46,243 bases of DNA, from NCBI GenBank assembly GCA_009779895.1, contig WRBB01000021.1:1-46243 (forward strand). Reading direction: 5' to 3'. This document shows, piece by piece, positions 32,820 to 42,178 of the stretch. The position numbers were made by a program, and so were the translations under genes. Origin of the DNA: Lachnospiraceae bacterium (GTDB lineage Bacteria; Bacillota; Clostridia; Lachnospirales; Lachnospiraceae). The notes beneath the pieces are model-generated. The model did not search any database, was not told where the DNA came from, and was given only the letters and a program-made list of their open reading frames with translations. Each line of letters starts with the position of its first letter. The stretch's first letter is position 1.

Positions 32820-33890
32820 TCAGTTACCTTTTCTTTTCTTTATTATTGTTTTATGCCATTTGCTACCATATAACGTAGCCTTAATATTTGGAATAATCAC
32901 TGCTACGATTAATAAAGCACCAACAATAATCATAATCACTTGGCTAGGCACATTGGCAATCCCTAAACCAAAACGTAAAAAACCTACAATAAAAGTAGCA
33001 ATCACCACACCAATCAACCTACCTTTTCCTCCCAAATTGCTCACACCACCCAGCACCACCATGGCTATTACATCCATCTCATAACCCAAAGCCATGCTTG
33101 GACGTACACTACCCATTCTTGACGCAAGAAAAATACCGGAAATAGCCGCAAACAGACCCATGGTCATAAAAACAATTGTACGGATTTTATCCGTTTTAAC
33201 ACCTGAATATTTTGCAGCGGTCTCATTATTGCCTATGGCATAAAGATTACGCCCAAACTCTGTAAAATGAATCATATACCCGAATACCAAAGCTTGCACA
33301 ATTATGAAAATGAAAACAATCGGAACTCTCCCTACATAACCCCATCCTAGATTACGAAACCAACTTGGAAAATCACCGGCAGCCCTGTTTTCCAACATAA
33401 TACTTGCAATCCCACGGAAAAGAATCATGCCTACCAATGTAACAATAATCGGCGACAATTCCTTAAATTTAGCAAGAAGAACCCCATTAAATAACCCACA
33501 AGTTGTACCAACCATAAGGGCAAGCACAATGGCAGGAATCATTGGCAAGCCTACGTTGTAAGAAACGCCCATAACTACCGCCGACAATGCCATGGTAGAT
33601 GCAATTGATATATCAATATCACCCATCAGAATAATCATCATCATGGGAAAAACCAAAATAGCCCTATCACTAAACACCATAAAAGCGTGCATTAGATTAT
33701 CAAAAACCAAATAGTTCGGCGATATGGATGCGTTTATTACATTAACAACAATAAATAGTAATAATAGCAGCCATTCCCATTGGAGAATAAAACGTCTGGC
33801 ACTGAAAGACCTTTCATTTTGTAATGAACGATGTGCAGATACAGGTGAATCCGCTTGTACTGTAACAGCACCCCCACTTTTTAAACTCAT
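32820..33890 (-). CDS. CUT2-type sugar ABC transporter permease 2
   Basis: This encodes 356 residues with eight to ten membrane helices. The N-terminal about 40 residues are hydrophilic and cytoplasmic. Family I permease signatures are visible: MGDIDISIASTMALSAVVMG and the AMVVLGGVSNLGGKG loop. The start codon overlaps the upstream permease stop by four bases. It pairs with that permease in a RbsC/RhaPQ-type importer of monosaccharides or polyols. Confidence 0.92.
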   Translation of the reverse strand: MSLKSGGAVTVQADSPVSAHRSLQNERSFSARRFILQWEWLLLLLFIVVNVINASISPNYLVFDNLMHAFMVFSDRAILVFPMMMIILMGDIDISIASTMALSAVVMGVSYNVGLPMIPAIVLALMVGTTCGLFNGVLLAKFKELSPIIVTLVGMILFRGIASIMLENRAAGDFPSWFRNLGWGYVGRVPIVFIFIIVQALVFGYMIHFTEFGRNLYAIGNNETAAKYSGVKTDKIRTIVFMTMGLFAAISGIFLASRMGSVRPSMALGYEMDVIAMVVLGGVSNLGGKGRLIGVVIATFIVGFLRFGLGIANVPSQVIMIIVGALLIVAVIIPNIKATLYGSKWHKTIIKKRKGN

Positions 33891-34909
33891 GCCGCCACCC
33901 TCCTTTCTATTACCTTTCTATTGGCTCTGCGCACAACCAAAGCGTTTATTAATATAGAGCCTAAAATAATAAGCCCTCTGATTGCTTCCTGCCAAAAAGG
34001 AGAAATGCGCAACATTGGAAGTGCATTGTTTAACATTCCAAACAAAATTGCACCCAACACAGCACCATGCACTTTTCCCGTACCACCGGCAATGCTCACG
34101 CCACCTAATACACAGGCTGCAATGACAAATAATTCATAACCCAATGCTGTTTCACTTTGCGCAGCAGCAAATCTAGCAACAAACAATACTCCGGCCAAAC
34201 CGGCCATTCCACCGGTAACGATATAGGTAAGGGCAGTAATTCGTTTGGTATTAATACCACTGATTGCTGCCGATTCTTCACTATTACCAATGGCATAAAT
34301 TTTCCTACCTGTTCTGGAATAACCAAGAAAATAAAAATTAATTACAAAAACCACCAATGCAATCCAAATTAAATTGTTTATTCCCAAAAGTCGATTCTCT
34401 GTTGCAACAGCTAAAAATTCTGTCGTCATATCTTGCTGTAACACCCATCTGCCATCACTTACCAAATGGGTAATACCTCTAAATATACTCATTGTTCCTA
34501 ACGTTGTAATAATCGGCATAACATTTAATACCGTGATTAATATACCGTTTACCAAACCAGCCAAAAGACCAACACAAATTGCAATTAAAATAACCCATAT
34601 CGGATGAATCCCTATACCTTGCGCATGGATACTATCCCGTAATATTGAAGTTGAAACCATACCAGCCAATGCCATTGTGGAACCTACTGACAAGTCTATG
34701 CCACCGGTGATAATTACCGACATCATTCCCATGGTCAAAATTGTTAAAATCGCAATATCTACAAACATCGCATTTAAATTGCCAGCTGTTAAAAAACTGC
34801 CACCACTTCGTACATTCACACCAAAAGCCAGAAGAAGAATCAGGCCAAATAAACATAGTTCACGGATATTGGTTGCACATATATATCGTATGGTGCCCTT
34901 TTTTGTCAT
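33887..34909 (-). CDS. CUT2-type sugar ABC transporter permease 1
   Basis: This encodes 340 residues with eight to ten membrane helices. Signatures are IITGGIDLSVGSTMALAGMV and the IAACVLGGVSIAGGTG loop, typical of RbsC-family permeases. It overlaps the ATPase gene by four bases and the next permease gene by four, giving tight translational coupling. Having two different permeases plus one dual ATPase is the arrangement of rhamnose and autoinducer-2 importers rather than the ribose one, which has a single permease. Confidence 0.92.
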   Translation of the reverse strand: MTKKGTIRYICATNIRELCLFGLILLLAFGVNVRSGGSFLTAGNLNAMFVDIAILTILTMGMMSVIITGGIDLSVGSTMALAGMVSTSILRDSIHAQGIGIHPIWVILIAICVGLLAGLVNGILITVLNVMPIITTLGTMSIFRGITHLVSDGRWVLQQDMTTEFLAVATENRLLGINNLIWIALVVFVINFYFLGYSRTGRKIYAIGNSEESAAISGINTKRITALTYIVTGGMAGLAGVLFVARFAAAQSETALGYELFVIAACVLGGVSIAGGTGKVHGAVLGAILFGMLNNALPMLRISPFWQEAIRGLIILGSILINALVVRRANRKVIERRVAA

Positions 34910-36420
34910 GATGCCTTGTCCTCCGTTTCTATTGTATTCATTGAGGCTTTTAATAATTTTTCTTGGGTCGCTTCTTCACCTGCAAATTCACCTGTTATTT
35001 TTCCTTCTCGCATGGTAATAATGCGGTCACACATACCGAGTACTTCCGGCATATCGCTGGAAATCATAATGATGCCATAACCCTGATTTGCCAAATCATT
35101 CATAATATCATAAATCTGACTTTTTGCCCCAACATCTACACCCTTAGTTGGCTCATCCAAAATCAGAACCTTTAAATCTGTATTCAGCAATTTACAAATC
35201 ACTACCTTTTGCTGATTACCACCGGATAAAGAACTAGCTTTTTCAAATACCGTCGGTGACTTTACAGCTATTTTCTCACCTAACACTTTTGCCTGTAATC
35301 GTTCTTTTTTCGGCCGCAGAATCGTATGTCTTATAAATTGCTTCAAATTCGACAAAGTTATATTTTTGTAAATTTCCCAATTTAATACCAGTCCTTGCTT
35401 TTGTCTATCTTCCGGCAATAAACCAATTCCCAAATTTATTGCTTCCAAGGGGCTTTTCACAATAATTTCTTTGTTTTCCAAAAATAATTTTCCACCATCC
35501 ATTTGATCAATACCAAAAATAGATTGCATAACTTCACTGCGACCGGCACCAACCAATCCTGAAAAACCAAGTATTTCTCTCCGACAAACCTTAAAGCTGA
35601 TATTTTCGTAATATCCTATGCGGCGCAATCCTTCTACCCGAAATACTTCTTTCCCTATTTTACGCTCACGTTTAGGATATATCTGATTAATCTCTCTACC
35701 AACCATGGCACTAATTAAATCCTTATTCGAAATCTCAGCCACATTATAACAACCAATATATTTGCCATCGCGCAAAACGGTAACACGAGTCGCCAACCGA
35801 TACATATCCTCAAAACGATGAGAAATAAATATAATAGAAACACCATCATCTCGTAACTTTTCACTTATCTTATATAATTCATCACATTCACGACGGGAAA
35901 GTGATGCCGTTGGTTCATCCATAATCAGAATTTGTGCGTTTTGTGAAATCGCCTTGGCAATTTCAATAATTTGATGCTCTGCTACCGTCAAACCACCCAC
36001 CAGTGTATGCGGATCAAGATCACAGCTAAGGCTCTTTAATAAGGATTTCGCTTTTTTATGTAACATTCCCCAATGAATGGTTTTTATCGGTCCCATTACA
36101 TCCTCATGGCCAATAAAAATATTTTCTGTAATACTTAGATGGGGATAAATGGTACCATGCTGGTAAATTGCTGCAATACTATGACGCTGTGCTTCTTTTG
36201 GGGTGCGAAAGTGTACCTGCGTATCATGAATAAAAATTTCTCCCTTATCAGGCTCATGGGCTCCGGTAATCACTTTAATAAAAGTGGATTTACCGGCACC
36301 ATTTTCACCCATAATGGCGTGTATCTCACCTTTTTTTAATTGAAAATCGACCCCATCCAATGCTTTGACGCCCGGAAAACTTTTATCAATTCCTTTGAGT
36401 TCTAATAGATATTTGGACAT
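34906..36420 (-). CDS. CUT2-type sugar ABC transporter ATPase (two ABC domains)
   Basis: This encodes 504 residues with two fused nucleotide-binding domains. The first has an intact Walker A (GENGAGKSTF), the signature region and Walker B (QILIMDEPTASL). The second has the degenerate Walker A typical of RbsA-type proteins (GLVGAGRSEV), signature LSGGNQQKV and Walker B VLILDEPTKG. It powers the two permeases downstream. It is preceded by the ThDP enzyme gene with a 22-base gap, so the transporter belongs to the same operon as the dehydrogenase and the ThDP enzyme. Confidence 0.94.
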   Translation of the reverse strand: MSKYLLELKGIDKSFPGVKALDGVDFQLKKGEIHAIMGENGAGKSTFIKVITGAHEPDKGEIFIHDTQVHFRTPKEAQRHSIAAIYQHGTIYPHLSITENIFIGHEDVMGPIKTIHWGMLHKKAKSLLKSLSCDLDPHTLVGGLTVAEHQIIEIAKAISQNAQILIMDEPTASLSRRECDELYKISEKLRDDGVSIIFISHRFEDMYRLATRVTVLRDGKYIGCYNVAEISNKDLISAMVGREINQIYPKRERKIGKEVFRVEGLRRIGYYENISFKVCRREILGFSGLVGAGRSEVMQSIFGIDQMDGGKLFLENKEIIVKSPLEAINLGIGLLPEDRQKQGLVLNWEIYKNITLSNLKQFIRHTILRPKKERLQAKVLGEKIAVKSPTVFEKASSLSGGNQQKVVICKLLNTDLKVLILDEPTKGVDVGAKSQIYDIMNDLANQGYGIIMISSDMPEVLGMCDRIITMREGKITGEFAGEEATQEKLLKASMNTIETEDKAS

Positions 36421-36442
36421 AAATATTCACCCTCTGTCCTTC

Positions 36443-38251
36443 CTATACCGTTTCTCCAGCCCTTTGCGCAAGAAAAGCCGCTCTTTTTTCTACCATATAA
36501 TCCGGCACCGGCATATCCCACCAACCAAAAGCATCACCACCTGAATCCGGATAATTGCGATGAACAGATATTTCAATCAAGGCAGGTTTCTGCAATGCAA
36601 TAGCACGGGTAATCGCTCCTTCTACCTCTTCTTCTTTTTCAATCTTTTCGGAATAAATGCCGAAGTTCTTGGCAATGGCTGCAAAATCAGGGGAATACAA
36701 TTCATCTCCTACCATAAAATCATTTCCAAAGGTATTTTCTTCTCCAAACACATCTGCTTGCAAATCTTTTATTGCTATCCAGCCACTGTTATTCAATAGC
36801 AATACTACTACGGGAATATTATATTGCGTCAGCACGGATAATTCCTGCATGGTCATCATAAAATCGCCATCTCCCATCAAGGCCACCACAGGGACATCCG
36901 GTTTGGCCAACTTTCCACCAATTGCTGCCGGAAGTGCCCAGCCCATTGTCGAAAAACCTCCTGTTGTTAAGTGCTTTTGTCCATTTTTGAAACAATATTC
37001 TTGAAATAATTGCGCTTGGGTATTCCCTGATGATGTGGAAATAATAGTATCCTTTGGCAAACATTCATTCATAATACCAACCACTTGTGAAATCGTGGGC
37101 AGTGTATGTTTCACAGCTCGTTTGGCAACTAATTGTGTTGCCCAGTCTGCTTTTAACTTCAAAATTTCTTGCACATAAGATTTTGACATCAAGTCTGTTT
37201 CATCTGACACATTGGCTTTATAAGTAATAATCAACTGTGAAACCACCGCAGAAACATCACCTAAAATTCCACAATCCACCGGATAATTTTTACCAACTTC
37301 AATGGATTCCATATCTACATGAATCAATTTGCTTTTCTTCATCGTAAAAGCACTACCTTCTTGATAAGAACAAGTCGTTTCATCTGCAAAACGAGTACCC
37401 AAAGCTAAAATCACATCTGCCGAAGAGGTCAATTTAATACCAACCGGGGTTCCTTTTGAACCTGTATGAAATCCATTGAGTGCATGGTCTTCCGGAAAAG
37501 CACTTTTACCCGCCATTGTTGTAATGACTGCTGCACCCCAAAGCTCTGCCAATGCAACAAGCTTTGCCTCCATATCACTTCTTAATACCGCACCACCAAC
37601 TAAAATAACCGGTCTTTTGGCATTTTTCATCAATTCCACAGCTTGGTCGATCGAAGACTGCGCACCGACCGGAAGAGAAGTCGTAAAGCGCGTACCTACT
37701 GCATCAAAATTCACTTCCGTAGCATCTGCAGCTACATCCATCGGCAAAGATAATACAACCGGACCTTTGCGCCCTGTCATCATTTGATTAAAAGAACGTT
37801 GTACCATTCTTGGCAATTGGCCAACCGATTCCACCCGTGTGGCTCTTTTCGTCACAGGCTCCATGGTTTTTAAAAAACTCGCATCACTCACTCGTTCTAT
37901 CTCTTGTAAAACGCCGGTGCCTTTCATATTCACATGCACATCACCATTTACTTGAAATACAGGTATGGAATCTACATAAGCTGTACCCAAACCAATGGAT
38001 GTGTTCAAAGCACCCGGACCAATCGAAGTAAATGTTGCCAAAGGCTTACCTGCTATACGCGCATAACCATCTGCAATATGAACAGCCGATTGCTCATGCT
38101 TGACTTGAATGTATTTTATTTTTCCGGCATTTTCTGATTCTTTTACTGCATCAAAAAAACTCAAAATTCCATGCCCCGGAATACCCAAAATATAAGGAAC
38201 CTCTTGTTTTTCCAGATATTTCATAATAATTTGACCACCTGATAATTTCAT
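36443..38251 (-). CDS. IolD-like thiamine diphosphate-dependent enzyme
   Basis: This encodes 602 residues. I start it at ATG 38251 behind TGGAG, and an upstream ATG at 38275 has a poor ribosome site. It has the three-domain ThDP fold: catalytic Glu53 in QVKHEQSAVHIADGYAR, a middle Rossmann domain, and the ThDP motif from MGDGDFMMTMQEL to NNSGW. It resembles both acetolactate synthases and IolD, the hydrolase of trihydroxycyclohexane-dione in inositol breakdown. The GHG near residue 27 and the C-terminal LIEI followed by GWW about 16 residues later look IolD-like to me. It lies between a Gfo/Idh gene and a CUT2 importer, as inositol genes often do. The substrate remains open. Confidence 0.8.
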   Translation of the reverse strand: MKLSGGQIIMKYLEKQEVPYILGIPGHGILSFFDAVKESENAGKIKYIQVKHEQSAVHIADGYARIAGKPLATFTSIGPGALNTSIGLGTAYVDSIPVFQVNGDVHVNMKGTGVLQEIERVSDASFLKTMEPVTKRATRVESVGQLPRMVQRSFNQMMTGRKGPVVLSLPMDVAADATEVNFDAVGTRFTTSLPVGAQSSIDQAVELMKNAKRPVILVGGAVLRSDMEAKLVALAELWGAAVITTMAGKSAFPEDHALNGFHTGSKGTPVGIKLTSSADVILALGTRFADETTCSYQEGSAFTMKKSKLIHVDMESIEVGKNYPVDCGILGDVSAVVSQLIITYKANVSDETDLMSKSYVQEILKLKADWATQLVAKRAVKHTLPTISQVVGIMNECLPKDTIISTSSGNTQAQLFQEYCFKNGQKHLTTGGFSTMGWALPAAIGGKLAKPDVPVVALMGDGDFMMTMQELSVLTQYNIPVVVLLLNNSGWIAIKDLQADVFGEENTFGNDFMVGDELYSPDFAAIAKNFGIYSEKIEKEEEVEGAITRAIALQKPALIEISVHRNYPDSGGDAFGWWDMPVPDYMVEKRAAFLAQRAGETV

Positions 38252-38291
38252 ATCTTTCACTCCATTTTTATCCATTCTTTTTTTGTAGTTG

Positions 38292-39479
38292 CTATCTCAT
38301 GTAACGTTCATCTGACACTTCATTTACCAAAACCGGTTTTCCCTCCTTTGCAGAACAAATAGCTGCAATTGTAGTCTTGATTGCCCATGTTCCATCTACG
38401 CCTGTATAAGGTGGTTGCACACCATCCACCAAAGCATTTACAAAATCATAAATTTGATTGATATGTGCTTGGCTATAATAAGACACTTCTGATTTCCATA
38501 CATCATCCGACCCTTCCTCAAATCGGAATGTTTCTGTTTCGCCTCCTTTACGATGTAAGATAAGATGTACCGGTTTACCGTCATACTCCAAGCCACCGGC
38601 ACCTTCACCCAGTACTTCAATCATCCCTTTGTCACCTATAATTACAACGGAAAACCCTGTCATCGGATCATATTTTCCATTGAGAACTTCTGCACGCATC
38701 CAAACTCCTTGGCAAGCAGAATCTTCATATGTCCAAGTCATAATGGGAATATCCCCTGCTTCGTTGATTCCATAAAGATCCATTTGGGTATCAATCTTTT
38801 GATCTGCCAACCAGGATAAATCCGATTTTACAGAATAAATTTCACGAATCTTGGAATCATTCATTAGATATTCCGCAGTGGCAAAAAAATGTACACAATG
38901 ATCAAACATCCAAGGGAAACCTTCTCCACCTGCTTTTTTAGAATCTTCTCGCCAGCCATGCCCCTCACCAATGAGACGATCACCGAGTACATTGTCACGC
39001 TCTACCCATTCCCCAAAACGTTGACGGATTTGCTGCGGCTTTCCAATTTCTCCCGCATCAATTAACGCACGTGCTTTTTTTATCGGAGACATAAAGATAT
39101 AGGATTCACCTATCATTAAACGCACACCTTGTTTTTCAGCCTCTTGGCAAGCCTCTTCACATTCTTTTAAGGTCAAACAAAAGGGTTTTTCACAATGAAT
39201 ATTTTTTCCCGCCCTTGCAGCACTTACTGTCATGGACTTATGCAAAAATGTCGGTGTTGTAATATCAATCGTATTAATAACAGGATCCTTTAACATTTCC
39301 TCATAGGATGTATAATATTTCGGAATGCCATTTTTTTCAGCCACAGACTTTGCCAATTCTTCGCACAAATCACAAACTGCAATCACTTCCGAATTTGGAT
39401 GGGATAAAAATGCCTTAATATGTGAATTTGAAACCAGCCCTAACCCAACAATACCGACTTTAACTTTTTCTACTTTCAA
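38292..39479 (-). CDS. Gfo/Idh/MocA-family dehydrogenase
   Basis: This encodes 395 residues starting at TTG 39479, eight bases after AAAAAAGGAGG, so a strong ribosome site is paired with a weak start codon. The Rossmann motif is VGIVGLGLVSNSHIKAFL. The catalytic EKP motif is intact with Lys98 (NIHCEKPFCL). The C-terminal sheet contains the FPWMFDHCVHFF segment carrying the active-site Asp and His. It is the first gene of the long leftward cluster and probably performs the first oxidation of the imported sugar or cyclitol with NAD. IolG-type activity is plausible but not shown. Confidence 0.9.
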   Translation of the reverse strand: MKVEKVKVGIVGLGLVSNSHIKAFLSHPNSEVIAVCDLCEELAKSVAEKNGIPKYYTSYEEMLKDPVINTIDITTPTFLHKSMTVSAARAGKNIHCEKPFCLTLKECEEACQEAEKQGVRLMIGESYIFMSPIKKARALIDAGEIGKPQQIRQRFGEWVERDNVLGDRLIGEGHGWREDSKKAGGEGFPWMFDHCVHFFATAEYLMNDSKIREIYSVKSDLSWLADQKIDTQMDLYGINEAGDIPIMTWTYEDSACQGVWMRAEVLNGKYDPMTGFSVVIIGDKGMIEVLGEGAGGLEYDGKPVHLILHRKGGETETFRFEEGSDDVWKSEVSYYSQAHINQIYDFVNALVDGVQPPYTGVDGTWAIKTTIAAICSAKEGKPVLVNEVSDERYMR

Positions 39480-39523
39480 TACAAATGCCTCCTTTTTTCA
39501 GTAGTTACTTGTCTGTTTTTCAC

Positions 39524-39553
39524 AGTATACATTTTCTAATGTTTTTAAATCAA
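39524..39553 (-). promoter_or_regulatory. Promoter of the long catabolic cluster
   Basis: On the minus strand TTGATT (39553-39548), an 18-base spacer and TATACT (39529-39524) precede the first dehydrogenase gene by about 45 bases. Confidence 0.6.
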
Positions 39554-39570
39554 GCACTTTTGCACATGAT

Positions 39571-39606
39571 GTTGCGCATAACGCAACCGACGCTCATTTT
39601 GTTGCA
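39571..39606. promoter_or_regulatory. GTTGCG palindrome and half-site in the divergent control region
   Basis: GTTGCG, five bases, CGCAAC (39571-39587) form a perfect inverted repeat. A half-site GTTGCA lies at 39601-39606, exactly 30 bases from the first arm. The pair sits between the two divergent promoters, about 18 bases behind the -35 of the leftward promoter and about 18 bases before the -35 of the rightward one, so one regulator could control both. Confidence 0.55.
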
Positions 39607-39623
39607 GTGTTATGCCTTCATGA

Positions 39624-39652
39624 TTGACAGCTTCTTTTTTTTCATTTACTAT
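39624..39652 (+). promoter_or_regulatory. Promoter of the glycerate kinase gene
   Basis: TTGACA (39624-39629), a 17-base spacer and TACTAT (39647-39652) form a near-consensus promoter about 40 bases before the start codon. Confidence 0.7.
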
Positions 39653-39693
39653 TGTTTTAAGCTGTAAAACACAACAGAAGGAGAGCGTATATC

Positions 39694-40821
39694 ATGAAGA
39701 TTGTAATTGCAATAGACTCTTTTAAAGGCAGTATGACTTCTATGGAAGCCGGCTTTGCCGCCAAAGAGGGCATTCTAAGAAGTAAACCAGAAGCAGAGGT
39801 GATTGTTATGCCTTTGGCTGATGGAGGGGAGGGTACCACAGATGCTTTGATTGAAGGATTAGGTGGTGAAAAAATCAACTTAACCGTTACCGGCCCTTTA
39901 CATAAACCTATAAACACCTATTATGGCTACCTAAAAGAAAGCAATACCGCCGTAATGGAAATGGCAGGGGCTGCCGGAATTATTTTACTTTCTGAAGAAG
40001 AAAAAGACCCTTTTCAAACCACTACTTACGGTGTTGGCGAAATGATAAAGGATGCCGTCCACAAAGGTATTCGGAACTTTATCATTGGCATTGGCGGTAG
40101 TGCTACCAACGACGGTGGTATTGGTATGTTAAAAGCTTTGGGATATACATTTTTTGATAAAGATGGCAATGATGTAGGAGAGGGTGGACAAGCCTTAGCA
40201 AAAATTGCCCTGATTAAAACAGACCAAGCCTTAACTGCATTGACTGATTGTCACTTTAAAATTGCTTGTGATGTAAACAATCCTCTCTGTGGACCCAATG
40301 GGGCAACCTACATTTACGGACCACAAAAAGGTGTCACTGATGAGACAAAAGATATTTTAGACACCGGCATGGGAACTTATGCAGATGCGGTTGCTGCCAC
40401 CATTGGCAAAGACAATCGAACCACCGCCGGTGTGGGTGCGGCCGGTGGTCTGGGGTTTGCTTTTTTAAATTTTTTAAATGGGGAATTGATACCCGGAATT
40501 GAACTTATTTTAGACGCTATTAAACTGGAGGATTTTCTCCCGCATTCTGATTTTGTCATCACCGGCGAAGGGCGTTTGGATCACCAAACTGCCATGGGCA
40601 AGGTTCCGGTTGGTGTGGCGAAATTGGCCAAGCGGTACAATGCCCGGGTTTTGGCCTTTGCCGGTGGTATCACAAAAGATGCCGGTGCTTGCAATAATGC
40701 AGGGATTGACGCTTTTTTCCCGATTGTACGAGGGGTTACTACTTTAGAAGAGGCGATGAAACCGGAACATGCCAAGGAAAATATGGCGGCTGCGGTGGAA
40801 CAAGTTTTTCGATTGTTCTAG
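39694..40821 (+). CDS. glxK: Glycerate kinase (GarK/GlxK family)
   Basis: This encodes 375 residues from ATG 39694 behind GAAGGAG. It phosphorylates glycerate to 2- (or 3-) phosphoglycerate, which feeds into enolase. Family signatures are KIVIAIDSFKGSMTSMEAG at the start, PLADGGEGTTDAL, the GIGGSATNDGG loop and GEGRLDHQTAMGK. Length is typical. It is transcribed divergently from the catabolic cluster and shares its control region, so glycerate may be an end product of the pathway (inference). The gene has its own promoter and terminator. Confidence 0.93.
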   Translation: MKIVIAIDSFKGSMTSMEAGFAAKEGILRSKPEAEVIVMPLADGGEGTTDALIEGLGGEKINLTVTGPLHKPINTYYGYLKESNTAVMEMAGAAGIILLSEEEKDPFQTTTYGVGEMIKDAVHKGIRNFIIGIGGSATNDGGIGMLKALGYTFFDKDGNDVGEGGQALAKIALIKTDQALTALTDCHFKIACDVNNPLCGPNGATYIYGPQKGVTDETKDILDTGMGTYADAVAATIGKDNRTTAGVGAAGGLGFAFLNFLNGELIPGIELILDAIKLEDFLPHSDFVITGEGRLDHQTAMGKVPVGVAKLAKRYNARVLAFAGGITKDAGACNNAGIDAFFPIVRGVTTLEEAMKPEHAKENMAAAVEQVFRLF

Positions 40822-40834
40822 AAATATCTGCAAA

Positions 40835-40864
40835 TAAGGCTCACCTAATGGTCAGCCTTATTTT
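40835..40864 (+). terminator. Terminator of the glycerate kinase gene
   Basis: TAAGGCTCACC (40835-40845) pairs with GGTCAGCCTTA (40850-40860) with one C-C mismatch and a four-base loop, followed by TTTT. It may also serve the converging rhaA transcript. Confidence 0.8.
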
Positions 40865-40924
40865 GTCGTGCTAATTGTTCAATTTTCTGGGTCCACTCCC
40901 GAAAATGCGGACAATGCATTAACA

Positions 40925-42178
40925 TTACATCCTCTTCGCCAACACCTCTGTTTCATATTTCTTCACTGCTTCAAACCAGTCTTCCATCACCGGTACACCA
41001 TTGATTTCACAGAAATAATTCCAAACATCAGCAAATGGATACATTTTTAACTCTTCTTGTTGCATCATCAACTCTGTAAAATTTCCTGCATCTTGCAATG
41101 CTTTTAATTTTTTGTGCGGGCAAAGCAAAGCAATCAAAAGTGCCTTTTGCATATTCCGCATGCCAACCACATAAGCAGAAACACGATTAATGCTGGCATC
41201 AAAGAAATCTAATCCGATTATCACCCGATTGAGGGCATCATTGGCCACGATTTCCTTAGCAATTTCCTTGATTTCATCTTCCAACAATACCACATGGTCA
41301 CTATCCCAACGGACTGGCCTAGTTACATGAAGTGCCACTTTCTCATGGAACAATAAAAGAGAAGAAAGTTTATCCGAAACCATCTCTGTCGGGTGGTAAT
41401 GCCCATTATCCATCAAAGGTACAATACCTTTGTTCATCACATAATTCATGGTAAATTCCGCAGAGCCGGCCGTGTAAGACTCTAATCCAATACCAAATAC
41501 TTTTGACTCTAAACAAACCAATACTTTTTCTTTGTCATAACCAATGTCTAAAATCTGATCTAGGGAATCCTTGTATCTGACGCGCGGCCCCATACGGTCC
41601 GCAGGTACATCTTTTAATCCGTCAGGAATCCAAATATTCATCAAACAAGGACTGCCCAATTCTTCCGCAAAATATTGGGAAATCCGAACACAAGCTTTAC
41701 CATGCTCTATCCAAAATTTACGAATATCTTCATCCGGACTGGTCAAAGTATATGCAGAAGCTTTTGGATGAGAAAAAAAAGTAGGGTTAAAATCTAGCCC
41801 CAAACCTCTTTCTTTGGCAAATACAACCCATTTTGTAAAATGCTTTGGCTCTAACTGGTCTCTATCCGCCCATTCCCCATCCGCAAAAATAGCATAAGAT
41901 GCATGTAAATTGATGCGATGTCTTCCGGGGATGTGTTTTAAAGCCTGGTCAATATCTGCCATCAATTCTTTCGCCGTGCGTGCTTTGCCGGGATAATTTC
42001 CGGTCGCCTGAATACCACCCGTTAACGCATCTTCCCGATCAAAACCACCTACATCATCTCCCTGCCAACAATGCATGGAAATGGGCACGTTTTTTAGTAT
42101 TTCCAATGCGGCATCTGTGTCAACACCTAGTTTTGCATACATTTTTTTTGTTGATTCGTATCTTTGTTTTGTTGTCAT
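40925..42178 (-). CDS. rhaA: L-rhamnose isomerase
   Basis: This encodes 417 residues, the family's usual size. It converts L-rhamnose to L-rhamnulose in the cytoplasm with Mn or other divalent metals. Signatures are VPISMHCWQGDDVGGFD near the start, RINLHASYAIF, LDFNPTFFSHPKA and VPLMDNGHYHPTE, with the metal-binding Glu, Asp and His residues. The start overlaps the end of rhaB as ATGA, so the two are coupled. No rhamnulose-1-phosphate aldolase is in the window, so the pathway must continue elsewhere. Confidence 0.96.
   Translation of the reverse strand: MTTKQRYESTKKMYAKLGVDTDAALEILKNVPISMHCWQGDDVGGFDREDALTGGIQATGNYPGKARTAKELMADIDQALKHIPGRHRINLHASYAIFADGEWADRDQLEPKHFTKWVVFAKERGLGLDFNPTFFSHPKASAYTLTSPDEDIRKFWIEHGKACVRISQYFAEELGSPCLMNIWIPDGLKDVPADRMGPRVRYKDSLDQILDIGYDKEKVLVCLESKVFGIGLESYTAGSAEFTMNYVMNKGIVPLMDNGHYHPTEMVSDKLSSLLLFHEKVALHVTRPVRWDSDHVVLLEDEIKEIAKEIVANDALNRVIIGLDFFDASINRVSAYVVGMRNMQKALLIALLCPHKKLKALQDAGNFTELMMQQEELKMYPFADVWNYFCEINGVPVMEDWFEAVKKYETEVLAKRM

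Noticed and set aside
36443-38251. Ordinary biosynthetic acetolactate synthase large subunit.
   Set aside because: There is no small subunit or other branched-chain amino-acid gene, and the GHG motif, C-terminal GWW segment and gene context fit an IolD-like enzyme better. This is not fully excluded.
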